This document shows, in pieces, positions 32,006-44,411 of a DNA stretch of 64,000 nt (positions are counted from its first letter, which is position 1; each line of letters begins with the position of its first letter). Source of the DNA: Ceratodon purpureus. Its lineage: Eukaryota; Streptophyta; Bryopsida; Pseudoditrichales; Ditrichaceae. The notes under the pieces were generated by a model. It worked only from the letters and a program-made list of their open reading frames with translations. It searched no databases and was not told where the DNA came from. The position numbers were made by a program, and so were the translations under genes. Location: the NCBI GenBank assembly GCA_014871385.1, contig CM026432.1, positions 4,141,271-4,205,270 on the forward strand. The letters run 5' to 3'.

Positions 32006-33658
32006 TGATATTTCTAGGTCCTGATGGAGTCCACAGGCTTCGTCGACGTGAAGATCTATGACGCTAGTTTCAGATGGGATGATGGTGACTTTGCTTCAAC
32101 AGTGAAAGTTGTCGTCAGACGACGACATGGATGCTGTTGATCAGAATGTGCATTGGCTGAGGAAGGTATGAATCGATCAACACTTTTTGTTTTGTTTTCA
32201 AATCAGTTCTTTTCAGGGGGCCTCCGTACCTCCATGTTTTCTGTGAGAAATTATGAGTTCTAGGTTTGTTAGATTAGACTTTTATGTTTAAGTATAGACA
32301 TAATGGAATAGACATGAGCTTAATTAGGGAAAGCGAAGCGCATGTACTCGGCGGTCCTTTTCATCTCTTTCTGCACGAGGTGCTAAGGAGAAAACAACGA
32401 CCTCATTTGAAGCTTTGGTAGCCCACGTACCGCAGGCACCTCATGAGAAGTTCGCTAAGGTCGGCCCAAAGGTGAATGTTCAGGTTATTTCTAACGTGGG
32501 AAAGGGCAAAGAGAGCTCACGTCGTTACTGAATGATAGTCTGCAACTGAATGATAGTGTATGTCGAGTGGAGCAGAGAAGTCACTCGCTTTTGTGAGTAG
32601 TGTGGAGAGTTGTTCAGGACACTATCCTGGCAATGATGCTTTGCAAATGTATAGATAGATTTAGTTATGAGATTCAGTCTCTGATTGCAAACATATATTC
32701 ATGCATATGTTTCATTTTCCATTCCAATATTCATTGGCAATTAGTGTAGATTGGATTTGATTGGATTTGTGCCAATTAAATAAATATCCTTTCATTATTT
32801 ATTGTAAGCCTTTTATAATCTTATATTATATCATATATATGCATGACTTACACCTTCTATGTGTACATTTGAAAACCACACGCTTGATACAATGGATGTA
32901 GATCATCCAAGACAGGTTTCCTGATACCATTGAAGCAAATTTTCATTAGGTCATCTTTACTATAAATAAAAAAATGTCATGAGCCATGAGTGTAAAAAGT
33001 TTGCTCATGGCTTACAGCTCATTGCTCACAGCTCATGTCATAGCCTCCCTCTAATTTTCAATATACACATCGATAGCGTTCAATTCCTCTATCATACTCA
33101 AATTCCACTCGTTTCTTATTCATGCTGCAAAGTTCCCAGGTCTGCAGTCAACTTGGGAATGACATTGTCGACAAGTGTTGCATCAATTGCAGTGTTCTTA
33201 ATTTACTTTTAGGGCTCATGACACTGCGGTTCTTAGGCGTCGACATGACATGTTTGTGAACTGTTTCGTGTGCTAGTTTCATCGTTATATTTCTGTGATG
33301 AATGCATACCAATTCATACAATAGACGTTCTACCAACTCTAATTTGTATTGTATGGAGGAGAGCTAGATTAAGTCAAGTGTCTTGGCAGGAAAATACATA
33401 TGCTTACAGTTTACCGGTGCTGAAAGCTAAGAAAAGGTAGACAGATGTCATCGTGTATAAAGAATAAGTATTCAATAGTGCCAACGACATCCTCAAGTCA
33501 CTACATTCGTCTTCCTTATGTAACAAACATCTATACTCTTCATTTTGCCAATTTTGCTGTAGAAGCCTTTGAACGATATCCTAATGCCATTACAAGGAGG
33601 ATAGCCTTTCCTGCCAAAGCAGGATAAGTCTGACCAAAAACACAGTTTCCTTGAAGGT
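32006..33658. other. Downstream part of copy B and intergenic DNA
   Basis: Contains the 38-codon frame 32024-32140 and coding-like block B at 32330-32495 (TTSFEALVAHVPQAP, HEKFAKVGPKVNVQV), related to block A. The rest, up to the SMU2 stop codon, shows nothing supportable and includes the SMU2 3' UTR. Confidence 0.5.
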
Positions 33659-36600
33659 TTAAGCTCGGGAACGCTTGGCAGGCGTCCCCTCAACGTCATA
33701 ACCTCCTCGCTCCTCATCATCATATCCACCACCTTTGGTCTTTCTGCGATCCAATATCTTGTTAATTTTGTGAAGCTCGTTTGTAAGCTTCTGGTCCTTG
33801 TTTTGCTTCCGAGTCTTGCGTCCATCCTGCATTTTTACCCCGAACTGAAAAGCAGCTTTAGGCATGGCTTCTTTTTGCTCGTTATACTTAGCCCAATCAT
33901 CCTCAGACTCAAAATCCCAACGATGCAACCTCCCTTTCGCCTGCAAACAATAGAGCGCAAATATCAGTGTAAGCTTTGAAGACATATGACAGCAAGTGTG
34001 CAGAATTGTAATGAGCTTCAACGTGACCAAGTATAATGACATACCCGGCCACCCATATCCATCTTGGTCAGATCTTCATCCTCATCACTGCCAACAATTT
34101 CGCGATTGTATTCTTGATATCCTGGATAACACTCAGAATAGCTCTCTGAAATAAAATTCGGGTCCTTCTCACGGGCATCACGCTCTCTGCGCTGCTGCAA
34201 CCGCTCGTCATCACGCTTGAAAACAGAGCCCAGCCCTCTGTCTTTCTCTTCTTGAGTCATCAAGTGTGGATCTCCTTGGAGCTCTGGATTGACTAACTCA
34301 CCTGCGACCTGCATTTTCCCCAACAGAAGCTAACTTCAGCAATGCTTATTCTTGTGACCATTCACGACCTGGTGTCCATTCTTGTGGATGTTGAAAATAG
34401 CCAATTCATAAACTTTCAATAGTAAAGATGACAACCAAATGTTCTCAGGTACCCTTTGTCCATCCTACCAAAACTGAGCATACAGGTTCTGGATAAGGTG
34501 CCAAGGGCATAAATCTTTCAACATATGCATTATAAAAATGCCTGATTAGACAAGAATATAGGTTTTGTTAAAGATACGCAATGAAAATCTTAAACATGCC
34601 TTGGAAATTATAAGTTATAAGTAGTGACTTACAGCAGGATTTGCATAATGTTCCGCATAGCCAGCATACTGCTCAGGTGGCCAAGGCCCAGCATATTGTT
34701 CTGGTGGAGGTTGGGGATACTCTGTCCATTCCCCTGCTGCTGCATAGGGCATTGCAGGCCCTTGAACAGAAGCATCATAACCAGCCTGTTTATAACACAT
34801 TACATTAGTGACTACCACAAAATCAAAAGCTCGTTCACAACAGTCCAACATACAACTGAAACATCTCAGCAATCAAGCAATAAGATAGAAAGACCACCGA
34901 TCGCTGTATCGTTGGTGGGTTTGCACTCAAGGAACTAGTCAACAGGACCTCCTCTTAATAATAAGCTCAAATACATGAAACTATCTCGAACATGGAAAAG
35001 AAAAGTATTGTGTAAAAGTCCAGTAATATGCAAAACGAGACTAAAGCAAAATCGAATCGATCAGGTGAAGAAAATCGATACATACTTGATGCTGCCAGGC
35101 TTGATTCACGTCTTGAGGTGGCATCGGTCCATAATGCTCATTAAAATAAGAGGGCCGCTCATTATCTCGACCGGGAGACTCCTCCATATCTTCAGACTTG
35201 GGGCTATCAGCCTCGCGTACTGTTGGTACATAATCAGTCCCTACTCCTTCGAATATATCATCCTCTCTTGCAAGTGGAGGCGGAGGTGGAGGATTGCTAA
35301 TAGCTGACTGTGCCATAGGAACCGAATCTCTCATTTCAGCAAACCTGTGAGGAGGAGGTGGAGGAAGTGGAGGTGGTGGTGGGAGGATCTCTCTATCATT
35401 GAACCTATTCCCATCTCTCTCTCCATCGTGTAAAGGCGTTTCACCTCCCAGAGAAACGCTCTTCCCTGCAACCCACACAATAATTCAGGTCACACCATTA
35501 GGATTTTCAAATTAAATTGTACTTGTATACTCTCAACACTAAAAGAAACGGATTCGTAGTTCTATACCACACCATCTCAATTCTCAGTCAGAAGGTCCTA
35601 TAGATATCAACATCAATGCACTGCACTAGGATTACGCAGCCAGTAAAGCTTGTTAGTGATATGAGTATAGAGTCGAGACCAAGGAGCCAACATACCTCTA
35701 GAATCCTTGTCTTTCTTTTTCTTCTTTAGAAGCTGCACCAAAGATACACCCCAATAATTACTCACATACCCCCTAACAATCATCAACATTTGTTGAAAGA
35801 CACCGCAACCAAATGACTGAGGTACTCATCCTTTCGTGACAACATGGATATGATATGAAAATAATGGTACAAGTTTTCGAGCAACCTTTGTAGGTCATGC
35901 CCACAGAAAATACTCAAGGAAAAATATCTGGAGCATCCATGGTCCTCAGTCAAAGTAACACAATGTTCACCGATTACAAAGAGAAGCACATACGTTGAAA
36001 TTTTCTCTCATACGCATAATGCAATTGTTTAAGAAGGTCAAGATTGAAGAACCTTTCCGGAACCTAGACGAAGGTACGCCATGATCTTTGCAATACGTTC
36101 CAACACTGTTCCATCAACACCAACAGTAACTGTTTCCTGCACGGAATTCAGACAGATATAAGCATATTAATGCTGGATCCAAAATTCTCTATTCAATCAG
36201 ATTCAGTTTCAAGCGCCAACAGAGAATATCAGAGACAATCTAATGCAGGGTACGTCCACAGAAATGTAAACTGGAAAGAAGACACTGGTAAAATAGGAAG
36301 TCAAGCAACTCAATAAAGGAAGTGAAAGCAGACCTGTGGAGGAGGACAATCGGCTTTACTCCGATGCACAGTGGTAGGGATGTCATGTGTAAACTCCTCA
36401 TCCTACAACAGAATGAAAAAGAGGCTCAGTATCTTGTCCTTGACCAACCGTTAACAAATCTCCTAGAAACTGTTGCATGTTTTTGCAAAGGCAAACAAGT
36501 TTCAATTACACGCCTTTTGAGTGCTAATGTGCTCTTTCTGTGACATGCAAAGTGAATGGAAACAAATGCTGCTAAGAGTACTAAACCAAACAACTGCAAT

Positions 36601-38968
36601 CACAGCTATCTAAAGTAAAACCCTAAAAGTCAGAAATAGCTCACCATGTCAAACACGAAAGCTGTGCGTCCTGGTAGAAACATTGAATTTACTTTACTAA
36701 CAGTCTGGGGTTTGCAGATCCATTGATACACCATCTGCACACAAATATTCGATAATCAGACCTTGAAGACTTAAAAGAGTATGTAGTACAACATGACCTA
36801 CAGGTACAGCTTGTCGACCTAGCAACAGTGATTCATTTTTTCTGGCTCCAAACTCCTGGAGGGAATAGTATGTAGTGGAATAAACTTGAAGGGAGCCAGT
36901 TTAGTTGGCCCGCTCAAAGAAGTTGAAGCCAGGAAAAAAAAGTAAGCTTCTGTTTGAATTACATACTCAAAATTTCATATTGTCTGTGAATAACTTGCTA
37001 AAAACTGCCTCAAACTACTGTGCTCAAGTGATTGCAGGTTCTAGATCGTTACCTTAGCCGAAGCAGTGCGGAACGCCATGGTTTGGTCTTCTTTCTGCTG
37101 CCTGTCAAAAACACAATGTGAGCAATAGGAATCAGGTGCGTGTTTAAATATAAGACAATATGCATAGAAAACCTCTACTATGAGATTAAAAAATACTTCA
37201 CATCGGTTCAATTTTAGATACCAAGATATTATTGGAAGTTAGACATTTTCAGACAAAATTCTTCAAGTGAAATATGCTTAGTTGTTCTCGTAACCAAATG
37301 TCAAAGGGCATGGAAACTGACATGGCAGAAACAGTTTGAAAATTAAACAAAAAGATACTGGGTACATGAAAATGTCATCAAGAATATGGATTCAAAGAAT
37401 ACCTTTGATTAGCAGGGTCTTCATCCTCAGGCTCTTTGTCAATCTCACTCCGGATTTTGTGCAGAAGTGCAAAATCAAGCCCCTTCACCAAATGGGTATG
37501 CTCGACATCACCTAAAATAAACATTAAGTGTCACACGTCATACTGAAAGAGCACAGATTTGCATTAAGGAAAGCATTTCTAAGTGCTTCTTTCAGACTAA
37601 AGACCGTTGCCAGTGCAATATTGGACATCACACTGAGGTTGATAGAACATACCTCCAAGAAACTTGGAATTCTCGATAGAAATTCTGTGTGCATCGCTTA
37701 ACCTGAAAACAAACCCCCAGAAAAATCATGATCAGGGCAGAATTGTGTAAAGAAAAAAGTGTTTCAGTACCACGTAGATTTTTCATCACTTAAAGCATAA
37801 ATAGTTAGAAACACTATAGTAATGCTTCTTTGCAGCGTAGAGGTCATATTTACTAGCTTGCACCTGAATTACAAGAGAAATTTGTCACCATGTCAGATCA
37901 AAATAGCTTTGAATACCTCAAATCCACGGTGCCAGGGGGTCCCAGCGCATGCAATGAACCAAGCTCAGCGGTAGAGTCATAATCGGGATTGACGTCTTCA
38001 CGCCGTTCCTTTGCCCGATCACGATACCTTGGCAAATTGGGGTCCTCACCTGCATTTTCTTCTCTAAAAGCCAATGGCAGAGAATACAACGTCAGATTAC
38101 AGATTCAAAGGGAGAAAATCCAGAACAGATCTACCTTCCACGACAGTACTCAATAGTAAGATAATAAAACAACTAATTATTCAGAAGCTTCCAGCCACGA
38201 GATTTAAAGATTAAAAAACAGAACGTCACAGAAATATTTACAGCGATCGGTAGATGAAAGCAAAAAATTGGCAGACCGTTGCAAAAACCATGTGAATTTA
38301 ACGAGCAAACACCAGGAAATGTAAACATACTCCTTTGGCTTAGGTCGAAACTTGCGATCCTTCCGCTTCTCCCCATCAACCTCGCCTTCAGTGCCTTCTT
38401 CAGGACGCTTCGGACGACTGCAGGTTCATCCCCACGATTCATAGAATTAAATTGACATGTCAAAACATCACAGGAATGGCGACAACATTAGATCATCGCT
38501 TTCACGTCTAAAGGATATGCTCATCAGCGTCCACATTACCAAGACCTTCTCCAGAAAACCTCGATAACATGACGTGTAACCAAACACATGAACCCTACAG
38601 GATCCAGCATAACCTCCATCTACAAATGCGATCGGTGCAAAGGTTGAATAACGTGATAGACAAATCATGAACATAAACGAGCCAGAGCTCGGATAATCGA
38701 AGCCTTTAGAGCATGACAACATGTGATCCAATATTTGGTAAGAAGTGTCTAACCCTCGAGGCCGTTCCTTGGGCTTCTCCTCTCCCCTTCGCGGTGTATC
38801 CATCACCATCTTCCGAAAGTCCGCATTGGACAGATTCTCCGCACGAGCTGCGGCTGCTTCTGCACTCTCCCTACGCCCATTCTTCCCCTGCGGCCGCGGC
38901 GGTGGCGGCAGCGGATTCGAAATCGGCATGTCGTCCATCTCATCCTCGGACCCTGACGCGACCCCCAT
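33659..38968 (-). CDS. SMU2: SMU2 / RED (IK) homologue, spliceosome-associated protein, 671 aa, 14 exons
   Basis: RED/SMU2 partners SMU1 in the spliceosomal B complex and affects splice-site choice in the nucleus. Exons on the - strand: 38968-38754, 38417-38331, 38063-37917, 37702-37653, 37511-37403, 37101-37053, 36734-36645, 36402-36334, 36136-36053, 35732-35696, 35465-35086, 34785-34633, 34308-34045, 33940-33659. All junctions are GT-AG and in phase. RED_N landmarks: YRDRAKERREDVNPDY, KFLGGDVEHTHLVKGLDFAL, MFLPGRTAFVFDM, DIPTTVHRSKADCPPP and IAKIMAYLRLGSGK. RED_C landmarks: SYSECYPGYQE, LTKMDMGGR, LHRWDFESEDDWAKY and KAAFQFGVKMQDGRKTRK. Between them lie polyproline runs (exon 11) and a Tyr/Pro-rich exon 12 that animal RED lacks. 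It is longer than human RED (about 557 aa) because of this middle part. ATG 38968 opens a conserved-style acidic start. Confidence 0.95.
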
Positions 38969-39829
38969 GACTCCCTCCCCTCGACCCCAAAACCCTGCTC
39001 CCCACCAACCTCCAAATCAACACAACCGCGAAGCCAATGACCCTTCCACCAAAAAACTCTCAATCCTAAAAGCCCTCGCAAGCTCCGAAAACCCTCCCAA
39101 ACTCCCCAAAACCCTCCAAATTAGGGCAAACAGCAAAAAAACCTCAAAAACTACCCAAAAATATCAGAAAAAATCCAGAAAAAATCAGGAAAAATTCCAA
39201 CACCCTCCCAAACTCACACAAATTCCCTGAAAACTGCAAAAAACCTTTAAAAGTAATGACAACCAAGGAACAACCGCAACTAACCAATTCTGACTCGATA
39301 CAACAAGCTCTTCAAAAATTCACCAAAAAATCCACCAAAAATCTACAAAAATTCTACAAAATATCCAAAGCTCTCAGTAATCGAAAGAGCAAACTCCAAA
39401 AACTCCCAAGCTCATCCCAATCCTTCAAACTCCCCAAAACCCTCCAAACTCCTCAACCAAAGCTCTTCAAATTAGGGCAGCCAGGAGAAACCCCAAAAAA
39501 CCAATGCAAACCCAATCTCAAAATCTTCCAAAATCTCCCAAGAATTACAAGAAAATCACAGAAGCTCCAGGAATGTGAAATCGTCAGACTAGGCTACTGG
39601 GATTGTTTGGAAGTGCAATTTGCGGTCGGATTACCGTACCTTGGGAGCAGCTGGTTCAATGAGTAGTTGGGTGGAAGCTCGGAGCTGTGACTTAGAATGA
39701 GTTTTGGGAGATGGGTGAGTTGGGTTAGGTTGTGTTGAGGTTGCGGATGCTGTGATGATTCAATCGTGGTGCGCCATAGCTGGTGGATTGTTGCAACTTC
39801 GGAGAGTGAGTGTGGTGGCGGTTTCGGTG
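38969..39829. other. SMU2 upstream region, A/C-rich low complexity
   Basis: About 39000-39560 is a low-complexity string of CCAAAA/CTCC/AAAACC phrases, G/T-rich on the gene strand. It probably includes the SMU2 promoter and 5' leader. The open frames in it are Lys/Asn/Pro/Gln-rich artefacts of composition. Confidence 0.5.
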
Positions 39830-40850
39830 TAGCGAGGCAGAGCGCGGGGCGGGCACGGTCGTAGGTGTGGGTGACGGTCGTAGGTGGGTGGAGGTCTTGG
39901 GCATGGTTGTAGGGTAGAGGTACCTGAAATCGTTGTTTCGAATGGATAGTTTTGGGCCCCTTGCAATAAACCTCGTCTTAATGACGAGGGCCCCAACCAG
40001 GGCTCCCATTGGAGGGGGCAAAAACCCCTATATTTTGCTTGTTAACGAAAAAAATTAAATTTAAAAAAATTTAAAAACTAACTAAAATTAATTTAGTGAG
40101 TCCTCCTAATTTAATTTGGGGTCCTAGATTCCATTAAAAATATAAAAAGTACTAAAAAAGGGCCGCATGACTCCTAAAAATAGATCAGGGAGGGAAGGAG
40201 AAAGGAGAGGAGGAGGGGGAGGGCCCGCCTAGTCATTAAGACGAGGGCAAGGTTTATTGCAAGGGGTTTTGAGCATAATGACCGTGGAGTAAAGAAAGTC
40301 ACTCCATGTAGTAGGTCAAAGTGGTTTGGCATGGATGTGGTAAGAGAGAAGTGGAGAGAGGGAGAAAAAGTTGTAAGAAATATGGTTGATTGTCCTAAAA
40401 CCAACCACTTAATCAGCTTGGGGTTTTTTGAGCAGCAGTAAATTCTGGAAAAAATATGAAAGGCTTTGAAATAGGATTTCATAAGGATTGGGAAAAAACG
40501 CAACAAAAAATATACATTTCTCAATTTTCTACAGAATTTCAAAGTGCAAAGTAACATGTGACCCAATTCTGATCACATGCTCTAATGTAAAAATGTAGAA
40601 ATTAGGCGTGATTGGTTTTGGGGAATCTACTTATTGATTTTAGGGCAATGGTTGGTATTAGGACAACCAACCATAGAGGAGAGTTGCAAAATTTTGTTTC
40701 TTTGCTTTATATACTTGGGTACTTGGCAAAGCGCAGGGCAAGCACAGTCGTAGGTGGAAGTGGAGTTTGATTTGTAGATGTAGAGTGGAGGTCGTGAGCG
40801 CAAGTATAGGTTAGAGGTACCCAAAACTATTATCTTAAAGCCGAAGTTTG
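39830..40850. repeat. Diverged direct duplication (~125 bp) flanking a MITE
   Basis: 39830-39955 and about 40725-40850 share phrases such as GGCACGGTCGTAGGTG / AAGCACAGTCGTAGGTGGAA and GGTAGAGGTACC / GGTTAGAGGTACC. The MITE at 39957 was inserted at the end of the left copy. The right copy continues into TTTGAGATTTTG and approximates the empty site. Confidence 0.6.
39957..40266. mobile_element. 310-bp MITE with terminal inverted repeats and internal hairpins
   Basis: Ends are CCCCTTGCAATAAACC and its perfect complement. Just inside each end is a CTCGTCTTAATGAC segment in inverted orientation; on the left it forms its own hairpin CCTCGTC-TTAAT-GACGAGG. Flanking sequence is TTTTGGG on the left (39950-39956) and TTTTGAG on the right (40267-40273), a probable 7-bp target duplication with one change. 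A second copy starts near 63885. Confidence 0.85.
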
Positions 40851-43766
40851 AGATTTTGTGGACGAGCAAAGTATGAGTAAGTGCATTTTGTGGGTTTGAT
40901 TGGCATGTAAAAGAAGAAAGAAGGGAGAAAGAGCTTAGAGAGGTGAATAGCATTCAAATAATTATGATTTTAAATAAGAACATGTTATTATATTTAAATC
41001 AGTACTTCTTTATGTGATTGCTATGGAAAAGGTTGAGTTACTCTATACATGAGGTTCAAAACATTTTGAGTCGCATATAATAGGAATTGAAGCGGAGATA
41101 AAGTTATGAGAGGCAAAAAAATATTTATAGAATTAGGATTTCAAAAAAAAAAAAATCTATCTCCACCTTATATAATTGGACACTTGATTTAACATAAGGC
41201 AAACATCTATAATGCACAAATATGTTTCCCTCAAGCTGTCCAAGAATTTCACTAGGACTATAGTTTTTTTATGATTTAATTATTGAAATTGAAGTTCTTT
41301 GACTTTTGAAAACAAAATGTGTCTTTTGACATTAAATCAAGCAATAGATATGTCAAACTAATTTCTATTCACAATGGTGTCTTAGACCATCATCTATTTT
41401 TTCTCAACCATACTTAATCCCTAAAGGACAATCATCCACATTTGGGCTCTTTTGGAATTTGGGCATGTACCTATGAATGCAATTTACATCGGGATTTTCT
41501 GAAATTTTTATTGAAGGTGGGCCGTTCGGAGATCTTCGTGTGGGTAATTTTATTTTTCAATTCCGACATCGAGATCAAAAGTTATGAAGGTTTGAGTGTC
41601 AAACGCTGCTCGTTGGGCAACTGCTGAAATTTACTAAGCCACAGTGAATGCAGCAAACTCTGCCCAAAACTGCCCAAAATTACGAAAATCTGCCAAAATC
41701 TGCCCAAACACGAAACTTTGAAATTCCACCAAAAATTGAGATTTTGATATTTTTCAAAAATAAAAATTTTTGTTTATAGAGAAGGCAGTAGAGCATGTTT
41801 TCACTGTTCGGATTTTCAATCCAAGAATTTTTCATATGCTATTTTATTGTCAAAAAACGGCCTTTGTATGTGAATTTCAGCATACCCCTTAGCGGAAAAT
41901 GATTTTTTGGGAAACCTTCCACAACTTTTTTGAATATCGTATTCTTTGGGCATGTACCTAACTCACATAGTAACAATAGTATGGAGAGACTCATTCCTTT
42001 TCTACTTTAAAAAATGGTTTTTTGGGCCTTCTAAACTCTACTGTTCCTTTTTGTTGCAGGGAAAAAAACTTGTTTTTCTACTTTAAACGTTATGATCTTG
42101 CAATTGGTGAAGAATGAGTGTGTGAGATTTTTGGGACATGTAGACATAGAAGTTAGCTACAAGATCTTACGGTTAGATGTACTAAAAAAGACCCCAAGTT
42201 TGCAAAATCCACCTTGCTTTGAAGAGGGGCTGTTTTGAGGTTAACCCCTAAAGGTTCAAGCCGTTTTTGGACCTCCAAAACCAAAAACTGTGATTTTTGA
42301 CAACCTTGTAGAAGTTGGATTATGATTCTTATTTTATTACTTTTTTGCATTAGGTGAAAATTCAGATCACAAAAATGCCTTACAAAATGGCACGTGAGAA
42401 AAAAAAACATGGTGCCCGTGCACTTTTGACGGGACACAGGACGTGCCACCGTGGTGCCAGCAAACGCCGGAGCGGGGGGTCAAACCAATGACCTTCGGTT
42501 CTCGCGTGTGTCGGGCGTTGCTACAGTGGCCTACTGACAGCAATCTGGCCTGCTTGGGACCAGATCCCAAGTCGGCTAGCTTGAGTCAGTAGGGATATTT
42601 GGCATCGTATTAATGAAAGGATTTAGACTTTAGCATACTCTAAATATTCAACCAGTCAACCTCAGCCAGGTCAGCGCCATAGTGGGTTCTTCTTGACTGT
42701 GCGGGCAACAATTATGGCACCTGCTGCTAGCAGCAAAGGGGCCTTTGTTTAGGTGGTTCACCTAACCCGGGCTGCCTTAGGGGGCCTTTTTGTGACCCCA
42801 TTTGGCACGTAATGGTACATCCAACTTTAAGATATTGAACCTAACTACCTGCATTAATACCGTGTTAAATTTCAACGGTTGGATCTTAACCATTTGTGAG
42901 ATTATAACGTTCAAAGTTTACTGTTTTTTTTTCTTTCTTTTTGGGTTTGCGCAAAAGGCATACTCTAAATGGTGCGAAGGGAGACTTGATGATTGTTACC
43001 CCAAACATTTTGCTCATATTTTTTTTCCATCTAGGTAATTATGTTGGCCACCTCCTTACAAAATTTTAGAGTCTCATTACGCTTTTTTGGCCTTTATGCA
43101 AATTATTTTCCAGAAAAAGGTACAAAAACCACAATATGGTAAAATTTAAAAAACGTTAAATGTTTTTGCTTTTAAAAAAAAGTGAACTATGAAAAGTTAC
43201 CTCTATGAGTTTTTGAATTATTCGAAGAAAAAAAATGAAAAATTCCTAAATCTCAAATTTTGACAAATTTTGAAAAACAATTTGTAAAATTACCAAAAAA
43301 CTGTGAAGATAGTTTTTGTAATTTTTGGAGGTTGTCTTCGTAAAATTGGTAAGCTTTTTGAGATAGGCCACTTCGGAGTAGTGAGCTGGTTATGAACACA
43401 TTTCCAAGAAAAATAAAAATCTAAAAAAACCTAATTTTAAACTGCCCATTTTGGAGTTGAAACCTAAAATTTCTAGATGAAGGTTCTAAAAGTGAAATTT
43501 GGCTTCGCAAATTTTACCACATACACCTTGTGGTATAGGAAGCATCCAGTTAAATTCTTAGGGAAAAATATTACTTTCAACCCCTTCGTTTAGGCTGCCT
43601 GAAACAGCCGAGAGCCATTTCGGATTTCTAAAACCTTTAGAGGTTAAGTCGCTCCGAAGAATTCATTGAGGCAAAGGCACAGAGGTGAGGACACATCTGA
43701 TTGCCATGCTGGACCATGACTTATCAACCTAGTCATCAGAAAGCCTACTTTGGAGGATCGCTCTAA
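40267..43766. other. AT-rich intergenic, no supported gene
   Basis: Outside the listed duplication and the SINE-like segment near 42.4 kb, I see no coding content. Short open frames at 40174-40953 and 42153-42570 look like chance. Confidence 0.45.
42400..42560 (-). mobile_element. Possible tRNA-derived SINE remnant
   Basis: GC-richer than its surroundings. On the - strand it holds GGTCATTGGTTTGACCCC, close to a Pol III B box (GGTTCGANNCC), about 45 nt after GGCCACTGTAGCAACGCC, a weak A-box candidate. A T-run follows. I found no target duplication, so this is tentative. Confidence 0.3.
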
Positions 43767-43999
43767 TTTAGTGCTACGAGCCTTTTTCGGGGGAGGATTG
43801 ATTGAGCCCCTACTTTTTGGTTTTTTAGTTTAAAATTACTAGGAATATGCTCCTGGAATAATATGCAGCCGCACGCCCTATTTTTGAATTCAAAATCACC
43901 AAAAATGGTCTTTGGGGGTCCAAATTAAAAATTTCAGGATTTGCAAAGAAAAAAGCCCATCGATTGGGGTGGCTCCTATAAACGCTCGTAGCACTAAAA
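43767..43999. mobile_element. Possible TIR element, ~233 bp
   Basis: The left end TTTAGTGCTACGAGC (43767-43781) is repeated as its perfect complement GCTCGTAGCACTAAA (43984-43998). Inside, GAGCCCC and GGGGTGGCTCC also pair loosely. No coding content. A target duplication is not evident. Confidence 0.5.
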
Positions 44000-44347
44000 T
44001 ACTAAGAACCGACGTTGGACGCGTATGTGGACGACTTTGATGTTGGAGTTTTTGAAATCAAAAGAAACTTGTTTCCTATGTCTGAATTAATTAGATGTCC
44101 AAGTCAACGTGCTGGATCAACTTAATTCTCTTCCCCACCACTTGATTGACGAGCGCATTATATAGTAGTGAGGCGAAGGGGGCATGCACCTGCAATCCCT
44201 TGATGAAGCTTTGAGCTATGGAGATGATGATTTCAATGATTTCATGGACAAAGAAGACAACGAGGATTAGAATTTGTATGATTGACCATGTATTTACCTT
44301 ATACCGTCCATAGAACTATCTCTTTGAACTTATGGCAGAGTTGGAAT

Positions 44348-44411
44348 ACTTAAGTAAGTATATTGTTCGTTAGATTACAACTTAAGTAAGTATATTGTTC
44401 ATTAGATTGCA
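44348..44411. repeat. Two-unit 32-bp tandem repeat
   Basis: ACTTAAGTAAGTATATTGTT and the following 12 bases occur at 44348-44379 and again at 44380-44411 with two or three differences. Confidence 0.85.

Noticed and set aside
33659-38968. Assignment of the - strand gene as PAF1/VIP2 (PAF complex)
   Set aside because: First impression from Pro-rich and Glu-rich parts. Joining the exons gives clear RED_N and RED_C landmarks of SMU2/RED instead.
38745-39666. Open frames of 136 and 161 codons upstream of SMU2
   Set aside because: They come from A/C-rich low-complexity DNA; the products are only Lys, Asn, Gln, Pro and Ser runs.
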